Assembly: GCF_015680705.1 (NCBI RefSeq)
Contig: NZ_JADNYP010000013.1
Location: 1-64,000 of the forward strand
Direction: 5' to 3'
Origin: Pseudomonas fulva
GTDB lineage: Bacteria > Pseudomonadota > Gammaproteobacteria > Pseudomonadales > Pseudomonadaceae
Length of the DNA stretch: 64,000 bases
Positions 53,102-64,000 of the stretch are shown here, one piece after another. Position 1 is the first letter of the stretch. Every line of letters begins with the position of its first letter. The notes beneath the pieces are model-generated. The model ran no database searches. It saw only the letters and a program-made list of their open reading frames with translations, and was not told the DNA's origin. A program made the position numbers and the translations under genes.

Positions 53102-54112
53102 TCAGTCGATCAGCTGCGCCTGTCTCAGCGCCCCCAAGGCCTGCAACCAGCGAGGCTGTTCACGATAGTCGGTGCGCGCAAAACCCTGACCGCGCATGCG
53201 CGCGATGCGTGCGGACGGCCGCACCTTGAGGCGTTGTGCGCGGGCCAAGGCGAGTTCGGCCGCAGCCCGGTCGTTGCACACGAGCCCCATGTCGCAGCCA
53301 GCCTCCAGGGCTGCCTCGATACGATTGGCCGCGTCACCGACCACATGGGCACCGGCCATGGACAGGTCATCACTGAAGATCACCCCATCGAAACCCAGCT
53401 CGCCACGCAGGATCTGCTGCAGCCAACGGCGGGAGAAGCCTGCCGGCCGATCGTCGACCTGCGGATAGATCACATGCGCCGGCATGACCGCCGCCAGTTG
53501 GGCGCCTAGCCTGGCGAATGGCAGCAAGTCGCTCTTGCGCAGCTCTTCGAGGCTTCGCTCGTCGGTCGGGATTGCCACGTGCGAATCGGCTTCGGCCCAG
53601 CCGTGCCCGGGAAAATGCTTGCCACAGGCCGCCATGCCGGCGGCGTTCATGCCACGAATGAACGCGCCGGCCAGTTGCACCACGCGCTGCGGATCACCCT
53701 CGAAGGCTCGGCGGCCGACCACCGCACTGCGCCGATGATCGAGATCGAGCACCGGCGCAAAGCTCAGGTCGAGACCGACCGCCAGCACTTCGGTAGCCAT
53801 CAGCCAGCCGCATTGCTCGGCGAGTCGCGACGCGTCGGGTTTGTCGGCCAGCTCACGCATCGCCGGCAGCCGCACGAAGCCTTGGCGCAGCCGCTGCACG
53901 CGACCGCCCTCCTGGTCGACCGCCAGGATCAGTTCAGGACGGATCGCCCGGATCGAAGCGCAGAGCTCCCGGACCTGACGGGGGCTTTGGATATTCCGGG
54001 CGAAGATGATCAGGCCGGCGACTTCGGGCTGACGCAGGAGCTGGCGGTCCTCGGAGGTCAGCCAGGTACCGGCGATATCCACCATCAGGGAGCCTTGCAG
54101 GCTGGCGGTCAT
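53102..54112 (-). CDS. nagZ: Beta-N-acetylhexosaminidase NagZ
   Basis: A 336-residue family 3 glycosidase that removes N-acetylglucosamine from anhydromuropeptides in cell-wall recycling. The KHFPGHG motif and the nucleophile region GVIFSDDLSMAGAH are present, with a substrate His-Asp dyad loop in between. The cytosolic location fits the lack of a signal peptide. ATG 54112 is chosen over the in-frame start at 54169. It is downstream of psrA on the same strand, as in other pseudomonads. Confidence 0.93.
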   Translation of the reverse strand: MTASLQGSLMVDIAGTWLTSEDRQLLRQPEVAGLIIFARNIQSPRQVRELCASIRAIRPELILAVDQEGGRVQRLRQGFVRLPAMRELADKPDASRLAEQCGWLMATEVLAVGLDLSFAPVLDLDHRRSAVVGRRAFEGDPQRVVQLAGAFIRGMNAAGMAACGKHFPGHGWAEADSHVAIPTDERSLEELRKSDLLPFARLGAQLAAVMPAHVIYPQVDDRPAGFSRRWLQQILRGELGFDGVIFSDDLSMAGAHVVGDAANRIEAALEAGCDMGLVCNDRAAAELALARAQRLKVRPSARIARMRGQGFARTDYREQPRWLQALGALRQAQLID

Positions 54113-54223
54113 GTTGAATCCTTGTTCAAGAAGCGGGGAAAGACAGGCTGCCGCGACCGGCACGTGCAATGCCGGACTCGCCAGGCCGCAAGCTTAGCCG
54201 AAGCGGTCCGCCGAACCCAATCC

Positions 54224-54934
54224 TCAGGCCTTGGCCGGTATCGTCGTGCTACCTGCCTTGCGCGTGCGCAGTTGCGCCGTGGCCATGGCCTGGTCGGTGA
54301 CGCCGCTGTCGGCGCGCATGCCGGCTGCCAGGAACGGCACCATCAGACGCATGACCTGTTCGATCGAGGTATCGAGCCCGAAATCGTTCTCGGAGATGGC
54401 CCGCAGGGCCTTGATGCCCGACATGCTGAATGCCGCGGCACCCAGCATGAAGTGCACCCGCCAGAACAGCTCCAGGGGCGGGATGCGCGGTGCTGCCTCG
54501 CTGACCAGCGACATGTAGCGCCGAAACACCTTGCCGTACATGTCCTCGAGATAGCGACGCAGGTGTCCCTGGCTCTCACTGAAGGCCAGCCCCAGCAGGC
54601 GCATGAAGATGGACAGGTCGTTGTTGCTGCGCGGCTGCACGGCCAACGCTTGCTCGACCAGCATTTCCAGCAGCTCCTCGAGGCTGGGACGCTGGTCCGC
54701 ACGCGCCTGCCGCCGCTCCAGCTCACGCTCGAGCGTCGCGCAGAACGGACCGAGAAAGCGTGAAAAGACCGCCTGTATCAGCGCTTTCTTCGAGCCGAAA
54801 TGGTAATTTACCGCGGCCAGGTTGACGCTGGCCTTGCTGGTGATCAGGCGCAACGAGGTTTCCGCGAACCCCCTCTCAGCGAACAGCTGCTCGGCAGCAT
54901 CGAGAATGCGTTCAACGGTTTCCGATTGGGCCAT
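54224..54934 (-). CDS. psrA: TetR-family fatty-acid-responsive regulator PsrA
   Basis: A 236-residue regulator with a TetR helix-turn-helix (AAEQLFAERGFAETSLRLIT, VNLAAVNYHFGSKKALIQ). PsrA represses beta-oxidation genes such as fadBA and activates rpoS, and is released by long-chain fatty acids. ATG 54934 is used; the longer frame from 55108 is intergenic. Two PsrA-type boxes lie 15-42 bases upstream, so it probably controls itself. It is divergent from lexA. Confidence 0.92.
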   Translation of the reverse strand: MAQSETVERILDAAEQLFAERGFAETSLRLITSKASVNLAAVNYHFGSKKALIQAVFSRFLGPFCATLERELERRQARADQRPSLEELLEMLVEQALAVQPRSNNDLSIFMRLLGLAFSESQGHLRRYLEDMYGKVFRRYMSLVSEAAPRIPPLELFWRVHFMLGAAAFSMSGIKALRAISENDFGLDTSIEQVMRLMVPFLAAGMRADSGVTDQAMATAQLRTRKAGSTTIPAKA

Positions 54935-54949
54935 GACAATTCCGCCAGA

Positions 54950-54963
54950 CAAACAGTTGTTTG
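54950..54963. promoter_or_regulatory. PsrA box 1
   Basis: CAAAC (54950-54954), four bases, then GTTTG (54959-54963) fits the published PsrA consensus of SAAAC-N2-4-GTTTS. It lies just upstream of the psrA start codon. Confidence 0.75.
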
Positions 54964-54976
54964 AAACATACGTTTC
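54963..54976. promoter_or_regulatory. PsrA box 2
   Basis: GAAAC (54963-54967), four bases, then GTTTC (54972-54976) is a second match to the PsrA consensus, sharing base 54963 with box 1. Side-by-side boxes suggest cooperative binding and autoregulation. Confidence 0.7.
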
Positions 54977-55157
54977 ACGTTGTGTCCTGTCAAGGTTTGG
55001 TGACCCGTTGGTCGCATCCGGGGCAGTCCGTGCCACAAGCCCCCAGCCGCAAGCTACTGGCGGTACTGGTCGAAGCGCAGAGCGTCTGCCCCGAGCGATG
55101 ACGACCAATCATCACTGACAGCTTGCCGCCCGGAGCTTGCCGCTCGACCCTGGGCGC

Positions 55158-55185
55158 TTGCAGGCAGGCCAATACTGTATATAAT
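55158..55185 (+). promoter_or_regulatory. lexA promoter
   Basis: TTGCAG at 55158-55163 and TATAAT at 55180-55185 are separated by 16 bases, a near-consensus sigma70 promoter. LexA box 1 covers its -10 element. Confidence 0.75.
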
Positions 55186-55190
55186 CCCAG
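55175..55190. promoter_or_regulatory. SOS (LexA) box 1
   Basis: CTGT-N8-CCAG at 55175-55190, close to the consensus CTGT-N8-ACAG, overlaps the lexA -10 element. Confidence 0.7.
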
Positions 55191-55193
55191 TCA

Positions 55194-55209
55194 CTGTACA
55201 AAAAGCCAG
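55194..55209. promoter_or_regulatory. SOS (LexA) box 2
   Basis: CTGT-N8-CCAG at 55194-55209, three bases after box 1, just before the lexA start codon. Two boxes resemble the arrangement at E. coli lexA. Confidence 0.55.
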
Positions 55210-55219
55210 AGCCAACGCC

Positions 55220-55825
55220 ATGCTGAAACTGACGCCACGCCAAGCCGAAATCCTGGCCTTCATCAAGCGCTGCCTAGAGGACAACGGTTTCCCGCCGACC
55301 CGCGCGGAAATCGCCCAGGAACTAGGCTTCAAGTCCCCCAACGCCGCCGAAGAACATCTCAAGGCCCTGGCACGCAAGGGCGCCATCGAAATGACGCCCG
55401 GCGCGTCGCGGGGAATCCGCATTCCAGGAGTCGATACCAAGGACGACAGCGGCCTGCCGGTCGTGGGTCGTGTCGCAGCCGGTGCGCCCATTCTCGCCCA
55501 GCAGCACATCGAGGAATCCTGCAACATCAATCCGGCATTCTTCCACCCCAGGGCCGACTACCTGCTGCGCGTGCACGGCATGAGCATGAAGGACGTCGGT
55601 ATCTACGACGGCGACCTGCTGGCCGTGCACACCTGCCGCGAAGCTCGCAACGGCCAGATCGTCGTTGCCCGCCTGGGCGACGAAGTGACCGTCAAGCGCT
55701 TCAAGCGCGACGGCGACAAGGTCTGGCTGATTGCCGAGAATCCCGATTTTGCGCCTATCGAAGTGGACCTGCACGAACAGGACCTGACCATCGAAGGCTT
55801 GAGCGTCGGCGTCATTCGTCGCTGA
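55220..55825 (+). CDS. lexA: SOS repressor LexA
   Basis: A 201-residue self-cleaving repressor. The winged-helix DNA-binding part is about 1-68 ([20 protein letters not shown]). The cleavage site is Ala87-Gly88 in GRVAAGAPI, and the catalytic pair is Ser122 (HGMSMKD) and Lys159 (EVTVKRFKR). Two SOS boxes and a promoter lie upstream. The sulA gene follows after 12 bases, so one transcript likely carries both. Confidence 0.96.
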   Translation: MLKLTPRQAEILAFIKRCLEDNGFPPTRAEIAQELGFKSPNAAEEHLKALARKGAIEMTPGASRGIRIPGVDTKDDSGLPVVGRVAAGAPILAQQHIEESCNINPAFFHPRADYLLRVHGMSMKDVGIYDGDLLAVHTCREARNGQIVVARLGDEVTVKRFKRDGDKVWLIAENPDFAPIEVDLHEQDLTIEGLSVGVIRR

Positions 55826-55837
55826 CCAGGAGGCGTC

Positions 55838-56314
55838 ATGCAGCAATCCCCCCAGCTTTGCGACTCGGTACAGCTGCCGCTGTTCGAGGCCTTTCTCGCC
55901 CAGCCGGCACTTTCCGGCCTCAAGGCGCGAGAGCCGGCCTCGCCCGAGTACCAGACCGAGTACTTCAGCGAGATGGCGCTGCGTGGCGCGCAAATCCATT
56001 GCCAGAACCTGCTTGCCCCAGTCTTGCGCGAACTGAGCGAAGAAAAGGACGCGCGCTGGCTGACGCTCATCGCCCCGCCAGGCAGCATAACCCATGCCTG
56101 GCTGCGTGATGCCGGCCTCAACCGCGAGCGCATCCTGTTGCTGCAGCCACGCGGCACCCAGAGTGCCCTGCAGCTGGCGAAAGAGGCCCTGCGTCTCGGA
56201 CGCAGCCATACGGTCGTCAGCTGGCTCGGCAACATCAGCACCAACATGCGGCTGCAGCTGATCCAGGCAGCGACCGTCGGCAACGCCCAGAGCTTGAACA
56301 TCCGCTTCGGCTAA
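55838..56314 (+). CDS. sulA: SOS cell-division inhibitor SulA
   Basis: A 158-residue protein of the SulA/RecA-like family, seen in the motifs RWLTLIAPPGSITHAWLRDA and RILLLQPRGTQSALQLAKEA. It stops FtsZ polymerisation during DNA damage. It sits 12 bases after lexA with GGAGG before ATG 55838, and shares its SOS-regulated promoter. Confidence 0.92.
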   Translation: MQQSPQLCDSVQLPLFEAFLAQPALSGLKAREPASPEYQTEYFSEMALRGAQIHCQNLLAPVLRELSEEKDARWLTLIAPPGSITHAWLRDAGLNRERILLLQPRGTQSALQLAKEALRLGRSHTVVSWLGNISTNMRLQLIQAATVGNAQSLNIRFG

Positions 56315-56450
56315 TGCCGGAGCCGGCACGGACTCCAGCTCATTTCGCCGGGCCATCGCGCTCCATCAATCATGCCAGCGAACTGGCCCGGCACGAAGCT
56401 GCGACACCTCGCGCAATGAACAGCCTCGGAATGTTCACTGCGCACGCTCA

Positions 56451-56684
56451 TCAGTGCAGGACCCGCGGTTCCTCATCACGCTCGAGTTCACCCTCGGCAA
56501 GACGACCCGCCATCTGCACGCCCACGCTCAACATGGCCTTGGCCACCTCGACGTGCTGACCCTGCAGGAAGGCCTTGGCATCTTCGGAAAAATCCAGGAT
56601 CACCAAGGACCCTTCGTCCTCGGCTCGGCGCAATTCGATGCGACCATCAGGCAGCTCGACGATTTCCAGAAACGATGTTGACAT
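56451..56684 (-). CDS. Small conserved hypothetical protein, 77 residues
   Basis: A short acidic soluble protein (FLEIVELPDGRIELRRAEDE, EDAKAFLQGQHVEVAKAMLS). Start ATG 56684 (MSTSFLEIV) is used; the longer frame from 56741 runs into the neighbour's end. Conserved in this position near topA in pseudomonads (from memory of the PP_2141 region). Function unknown. Confidence 0.65.
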   Translation of the reverse strand: MSTSFLEIVELPDGRIELRRAEDEGSLVILDFSEDAKAFLQGQHVEVAKAMLSVGVQMAGRLAEGELERDEEPRVLH

Positions 56685-56734
56685 AACAGGCAGTTCTCCA
56701 CTCAAGGCTGGCATTGTACCAGCCGATGCCCCTG

Positions 56735-57253
56735 TCAGCACTCACTCAAAGCGTCGCGAAAGCGTCGTACAAGACTCTTGAGGTTGCCGCGCCATTCTTC
56801 CAGCACCTCATGCGAGAGCGGCGGTACCGCCGGCTCGAGATTGACGGCCTGGATCAACGGTACGGCGACGTCCCCCTTGGCTGTCCGCTCCGGCTGCGGC
56901 GGCAGGAACAGTCCACGGTAGGCCTGCAATAAATGCGCAAGCCATGTCTCGCGCTGACCGGCGAGCTCCATCAGTTCCGCCATCTCCGGTATGGCCACGC
57001 CTTGCAGGCCCTGCTCGTCAAGAAAGGCTTCGACCCGCGGCGCGCTCGCTTGGGCAAGGCGATAGAACCCGGCAATCTCATGACACAGGCCAAGCAACGC
57101 TCCGTATAGATGAAAGAGCGCCGCCTCGCGCTCGGCCTGGACCAGGCCCTGGGCGTTCATGGCCGTGCTCAGGGAGGCCTTGGCCATCGAGTCGAGGGCC
57201 AGCCCGGCAAAGAAAAGTTTCTGGTTGGTGCGGGTATAGCGTTCCTGAGCCAT
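56735..57253 (-). CDS. Conserved hypothetical protein (DUF6586-type)
   Basis: A 172-residue helical protein with QERYTRTNQKLFFAGLALDS, LFHLYGALLGLCHEIAGFYR and a C-terminal SHEVLEEWRGNLKSLVRRFR. No catalytic motif is seen. ATG 57253 is used instead of 57277. It lies between the 77-residue gene and topA, all on the reverse strand. The family label is tentative. Confidence 0.7.
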   Translation of the reverse strand: MAQERYTRTNQKLFFAGLALDSMAKASLSTAMNAQGLVQAEREAALFHLYGALLGLCHEIAGFYRLAQASAPRVEAFLDEQGLQGVAIPEMAELMELAGQRETWLAHLLQAYRGLFLPPQPERTAKGDVAVPLIQAVNLEPAVPPLSHEVLEEWRGNLKSLVRRFRDALSEC

Positions 57254-57503
57254 GACGAAGCCCTCTGTTGTGCGCACTGCGCGACGATGATGCAGTTTCA
57301 GCCAGGGAATGGCGCCCTAGCAAGCTCGGAGACACCATTCGAACTCCGTCGAATGGGCCTCCTGCCCGCTTTCGCTCACCGACACGCCTTGGGCTCATAC
57401 GAAAGTGCCTGCGCGACGATCATGCCGGGTTGCAACAGGCTCGCCGCTCATTGGCGGCCGGTAAAACCTTGCCTGCTCGCCGCTCGACGACTTTCATGCA
57501 ACC

Positions 57504-60113
57504 CTAGCGCTTGTCCTCGACCTTCCAGGTCTTGCCGTCGTAGAAGGCTTTCCAGCCGGTCGGCTTGCCATCGACTTCCGACTGCACGTATTGCTCCTTG
57601 GTCTTGCGACTGTAGCGGATCACGGCAGGGCGTCCATCGGGGTCATGCTGCGGCGCCTCGCACAGGAAGTGATACTTGGAGTCGATCTCGTTCTTGTGTG
57701 GAACGATTTCCTTGACCAATGGCGCACGCGTCTCGCGATTCTTGGGAAACTGGCTGGCCGCCAGAAACAGCCCGGAAGCCCCATCACGCAAGACATAGGT
57801 ATCATCGACCTTCTCACACTTGAGCTCGGGCATCTTCACGGCGTCCATCTTCGGCGGCGCCGCTTCGCCATTCTTGAGCAGCTTGCGGGTATTCTTGCAG
57901 GCCGGATTGGTGCATCCGAAGAACTTGCCGAAACGCCCAGTCTTGAGCTGCATTTCGCTGCCGCACTTGTCACATTCCAGGCTTGGTCCTTCATAGCCCT
58001 TGATCCGGTAACTGCCTTGCTCGATCTCGTAGCCCGGACAGTCCGGATTGTTCCCGCAGATATGCAGCTTGTGCTTTTCGTCGAGCAGATAGGCATCCAT
58101 GGCCGTGGCACAGATCGGGCAGCGATGCTTGCTGCGCAATACGCGCGATTCGGACTCACCCTCGTCATCGGCCGCGATTTCGTCGCCGGGGACCAGATTG
58201 ATGGTCGCCTTGCAACGCTCCTTCGGCGGCAGGCTATAGCCGGAACAGCCAAGAAACACGCCGGTCGAGGCGGTACGGATCATCATCGGACGACCGCATT
58301 CCTTGCACGGGATATTGGTCAAGGTCGGCTGGTTGGCGCGCATTCCGCCTTCGCTGGATTCGGCGTGCTGCAACTTGCGGCTGAAATCGCCATAGAACTC
58401 ATCCAGCACGTTCTTCCAATCCCGTTCACCCTGCGCCACGTCGTCGAGGTTCTCCTCCATGTCGGCGGTGAATCCGTAGTCCATGAGGTTGGAAAAGCTC
58501 TCGGACAGGCGCTCGGTCACGATATCGCCCATCTTTTCCGAATAGAATCGCCGGTTGTGCAGCGTTACGTAGCCGCGATCCTGGATGGTGGAAATGATCG
58601 CCGCATAGGTGGACGGTCGGCCGATACCGCGCTTTTCCATCTCCTTGACCAGGCTCGCCTCGGTGAAGCGCGCCGGAGGCTTGGTGAAATGCTGGCTCGG
58701 GTCGAGCCGGATAAGCTCGAGCGCTTCGCCCTTGGTCATCTCCGGCAAGACATCGTCTTCTCCGGGCCGGCTCTGCTGGGGCAGAACGCGGGTATAGCCG
58801 TCGAACTTGAGAATACGGCCCTTGGCGCGCAGCTCGAATTCGGCGGCCGCCACGGTCACGCTGGTCGAAAGATACTGGGCAGGCGGCATCTGGCAGGCCA
58901 GGAACTGACGCCAGATCAGCTCATAGAGGCGCTCGGCGTCACGCTCCATGCCGCTCAGCTTGCTCGGATGCATCTGCACGTCGGAGGGCCGGATCGCCTC
59001 GTGCGCCTCCTGGGCGCCTTCCTTGCTGCCGTAGACCACGGGCGCATCGGGCAAGTATTGCTTGCCGAACTCCCGTTCGATGTAGTGCCTGGCCATTTCC
59101 AGCGCATCGGCCGAAAGGTTGGTCGAGTCGGTTCGCATGTAGGTGATGTAGCCTGCCTCATACAAGCGCTGGGCCATCATCATGGTCTTCTTGACCCCGA
59201 AGCCGAGGCGATTGCTGGCCGCCTGTTGCAGTGTCGAGGTGATGAACGGCGCGGATGGCTTGCTGCTAGTCGGTCGGTCTTCGCGCTTGATGACGCTGTA
59301 GCTTGCCGCCTTCAGCTTTTCCAGGGCAGCCATGGCCTGGGCTTGGTTCAGTGGCTTGAAGGCTTCGCCATTTTCCCGAGCCACCTCGAACCGGACTTGC
59401 GCATCGCGGGCAGTGCCGAGGTCGGCATGCACTTCCCAGTATTCTTCCGGGATGAAGGCACGGATTTCCCGCTCTCGCTCCACGACCAGCTTGACCGCCA
59501 CCGACTGCACACGACCCGCTGAAAGGCCACGAGCGATCTTCGACCACAGCAGCGGCGATACCATGTAGCCCACTACCCGATCGAGGAAACGCCGTGCCTG
59601 CTGCGCATTGACCCGATCGATGTCCAGCTCGCCCGGCTGGGCGAATGCGTCCTGAATGGCCTTCTTGGTGATCTCGTTGAACACCACGCGCTTGTAGCGG
59701 CTATCGTCGCCACCGATCGCTTCGCGCAGATGCCAGGCGATGGCTTCCCCTTCACGGTCAAGGTCGGTCGCGAGATAGATTGTATCGGCGTCCTTGGCCA
59801 GGCGACGGAGCTCGTCGATGACCTTTTCCTTGCCAGGCAGGATCTCGTACTTGGCTTTCCAGCCATGCTCCGGATCGACCCCCATGCGCGCTACCAGCTG
59901 GCGCCGGGCCTTTTCCTTCGGCGACAGGGCTGGTGCTTCGCCCGCTGCCTTGCCGCGCTTGGCTGCCGGTTCCTTGGAGGCACTGGCCGAACCGCTGGTG
60001 GGAAGGTCGCGGATATGGCCGATACTCGACTTCACCACGTACTGGTTGCCCAAGTACTTGTTGATGGTCTTGGCCTTGGCCGGGGATTCCACAATGACCA
60101 GCGATTTGCCCAT
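57504..60113 (-). CDS. topA: DNA topoisomerase I
   Basis: An 869-residue type IA enzyme that relaxes negative supercoils. TOPRIM has the [11 protein letters not shown] start and [16 protein letters not shown]. The active-site tyrosine is Tyr325 in [10 protein letters not shown]. Three or so C-terminal zinc-ribbon modules are visible by Cys pairs (CKECG, CPICA, CDKCG). ATG 60113 is the family start. A good promoter (60175-60203) and a hairpin at the presumed mRNA 5' end lie upstream. Confidence 0.96.
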   Translation of the reverse strand: MGKSLVIVESPAKAKTINKYLGNQYVVKSSIGHIRDLPTSGSASASKEPAAKRGKAAGEAPALSPKEKARRQLVARMGVDPEHGWKAKYEILPGKEKVIDELRRLAKDADTIYLATDLDREGEAIAWHLREAIGGDDSRYKRVVFNEITKKAIQDAFAQPGELDIDRVNAQQARRFLDRVVGYMVSPLLWSKIARGLSAGRVQSVAVKLVVEREREIRAFIPEEYWEVHADLGTARDAQVRFEVARENGEAFKPLNQAQAMAALEKLKAASYSVIKREDRPTSSKPSAPFITSTLQQAASNRLGFGVKKTMMMAQRLYEAGYITYMRTDSTNLSADALEMARHYIEREFGKQYLPDAPVVYGSKEGAQEAHEAIRPSDVQMHPSKLSGMERDAERLYELIWRQFLACQMPPAQYLSTSVTVAAAEFELRAKGRILKFDGYTRVLPQQSRPGEDDVLPEMTKGEALELIRLDPSQHFTKPPARFTEASLVKEMEKRGIGRPSTYAAIISTIQDRGYVTLHNRRFYSEKMGDIVTERLSESFSNLMDYGFTADMEENLDDVAQGERDWKNVLDEFYGDFSRKLQHAESSEGGMRANQPTLTNIPCKECGRPMMIRTASTGVFLGCSGYSLPPKERCKATINLVPGDEIAADDEGESESRVLRSKHRCPICATAMDAYLLDEKHKLHICGNNPDCPGYEIEQGSYRIKGYEGPSLECDKCGSEMQLKTGRFGKFFGCTNPACKNTRKLLKNGEAAPPKMDAVKMPELKCEKVDDTYVLRDGASGLFLAASQFPKNRETRAPLVKEIVPHKNEIDSKYHFLCEAPQHDPDGRPAVIRYSRKTKEQYVQSEVDGKPTGWKAFYDGKTWKVEDKR

Positions 60114-60148
60114 GGATCGGAGTATTCCTGAAATCTGAAGATAAAAAC

Positions 60149-60166
60149 GCATCAGGTGCCTGATGC
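60149..60166 (-). terminator. Hairpin before topA, followed by T-run
   Basis: On the reverse strand, arms 60166-60160 and 60155-60149 pair around a four-base loop and are followed by GTTTTTA. It could be the terminator of the DUF1653 gene, but it also sits at about +2 to +20 of the predicted topA transcript. Confidence 0.6.
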
Positions 60167-60174
60167 GGCACCGC

Positions 60175-60203
60175 TATATATAGTGGCAACAGAGTGAGGT
60201 CAA
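60175..60203 (-). promoter_or_regulatory. Predicted topA promoter
   Basis: On the reverse strand, TTGACC (60203-60198) and TATATA (60180-60175) are separated by 17 bases, a near-consensus sigma70 promoter. Transcription would begin near 60168. Confidence 0.65.
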
Positions 60204-60213
60204 GCGCAGTAGT

Positions 60214-60465
60214 TCAACGGCCCATGGTGCCCAGTGGTTCGAACGGTCCCGTTTCGGCCTCGACCAAAGCAAAGCGCGGCACTCGCTCGCCGTCAACCTC
60301 GACCGACTCCTGGAACATCGCCAAGGGCCGGACCCAGAGCCCGAAATCACCGTACAACGCCTGATAGAACACCATCCACTCTTCGGTTTCAGAGTGGCGT
60401 GCCGTTGCGAATACGCGGTACTCGGGACCTTTGTAGTGACGATAAACTCCTGGCTGCAGTTGCAT
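60214..60465 (-). CDS. DUF1653-family protein
   Basis: An 83-residue protein with the family core [20 protein letters not shown], then [26 protein letters not shown] and [10 protein letters not shown] 60465 is used; the longer in-frame start at 60582 would pass through the fadA terminator. Function unknown; a small beta-barrel is likely. Confidence 0.88.
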   Translation of the reverse strand: MQLQPGVYRHYKGPEYRVFATARHSETEEWMVFYQALYGDFGLWVRPLAMFQESVEVDGERVPRFALVEAETGPFEPLGTMGR

Positions 60466-60487
60466 GCCTGTCTCCTCTGGCTGTTGC

Positions 60488-60516
60488 AAAAAAAAACCGG
60501 GGCACCCGGCCCCGGT
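60488..60516 (-). terminator. Rho-independent terminator of fadBA
   Basis: On the reverse strand, arms 60516-60510 and 60502-60496 pair around a seven-base loop and run into nine T (60496-60488). It lies 18 bases after the fadA stop. Confidence 0.93.
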
Positions 60517-60533
60517 CGTCATCGGCGATCCAT

Positions 60534-63889
<3,356 letters not shown>

Positions 63890-64000
63890 CAACTGATCTC
63901 CACGATATGGAAGCTGAACTGTACGCGCCGATCGCTGTAGCCAGGCGGCTGGCCAGCAGCCTGCGCCTGCCATGACCCCAGGCACCCCGGTCGCCGCGCT

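Noticed and set aside
57591..59522. 643-codon forward ORF opposite topA
   Set aside because: It is the antisense of conserved topA codons; no recognisable domain.

Overview
The window is chromosomal DNA from a gamma-proteobacterium of the genus Pseudomonas, most likely the P. putida/P. entomophila side of the genus. Evidence is the high GC content, the Pseudomonas-type blocks fabA-fabB, psrA/lexA-sulA, topA-fadA-fadB and rnhA-dnaQ, a seven-function Mrp antiporter with fused A and B subunits, and a ChrR-type flavin reductase. No rRNA, tRNA, CRISPR array, insertion sequence or prophage was seen. About 60 protein genes are supported, plus one decayed gene.

Layout. 0.1-4.7 kb: an RhtA-like exporter, a small lipoprotein, an M24B aminopeptidase, a frameshifted and internally deleted FAD/NAD(P)-binding gene, and an XRE-cupin regulator. 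5.1-11.1 kb: a tightly overlapped mrp operon (A/B fusion, C, D, E, F, G) for monovalent cation/proton antiport. 11.2-16 kb: two unknown coupled genes, a DksA2-like factor with half a zinc finger, a PAS hybrid kinase of the NahK/ErcS' type, an ErcA-like iron alcohol dehydrogenase, and a stand-alone 23-residue pqqA (15883-15954). 16.1-25.7 kb: a four-gene beta-oxidation operon with the right set of enzymes for 2-methyl-branched acyl-CoA (isoleucine) breakdown, then a 1495-residue LRR-NEL ubiquitin-ligase-like protein and an AraC regulator.

25.8-39.9 kb: chrR, dnaQ, rnhA, a methyltransferase, gloB, mltD, a Yej-type peptide importer with two tandem binding proteins, and an AI-2E-family membrane protein. 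39.9-44.8 kb: a reverse-strand set with a DUF4892 protein, two alpha/beta hydrolases, a small unknown, sixA, a DUF4389 protein and gpsA. 44.9-51.9 kb: a TonB-dependent receptor, a periplasmic binding protein and a hybrid kinase (PA1611-like) with overlapping start and stop codons, then fabA-fabB and a clear terminator. 52-64 kb: a periplasmic amidohydrolase, nagZ, psrA, lexA-sulA, two small unknowns, topA, a DUF1653 protein, and fadA-fadB at the right edge.

How the parts connect. Fatty-acid synthesis (fabA/fabB), classical beta-oxidation (fadBA), the PsrA regulator with two operator-like sites at its own promoter, and a second specialised beta-oxidation operon all lie here. Both hybrid kinases resemble P. 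aeruginosa kinases known to feed HptB. The least ordinary items are the NEL-domain protein, the orphan pqqA next to ercA, and the receptor/binding-protein/kinase operon. I found no clearly new multi-gene defence or mobile system.
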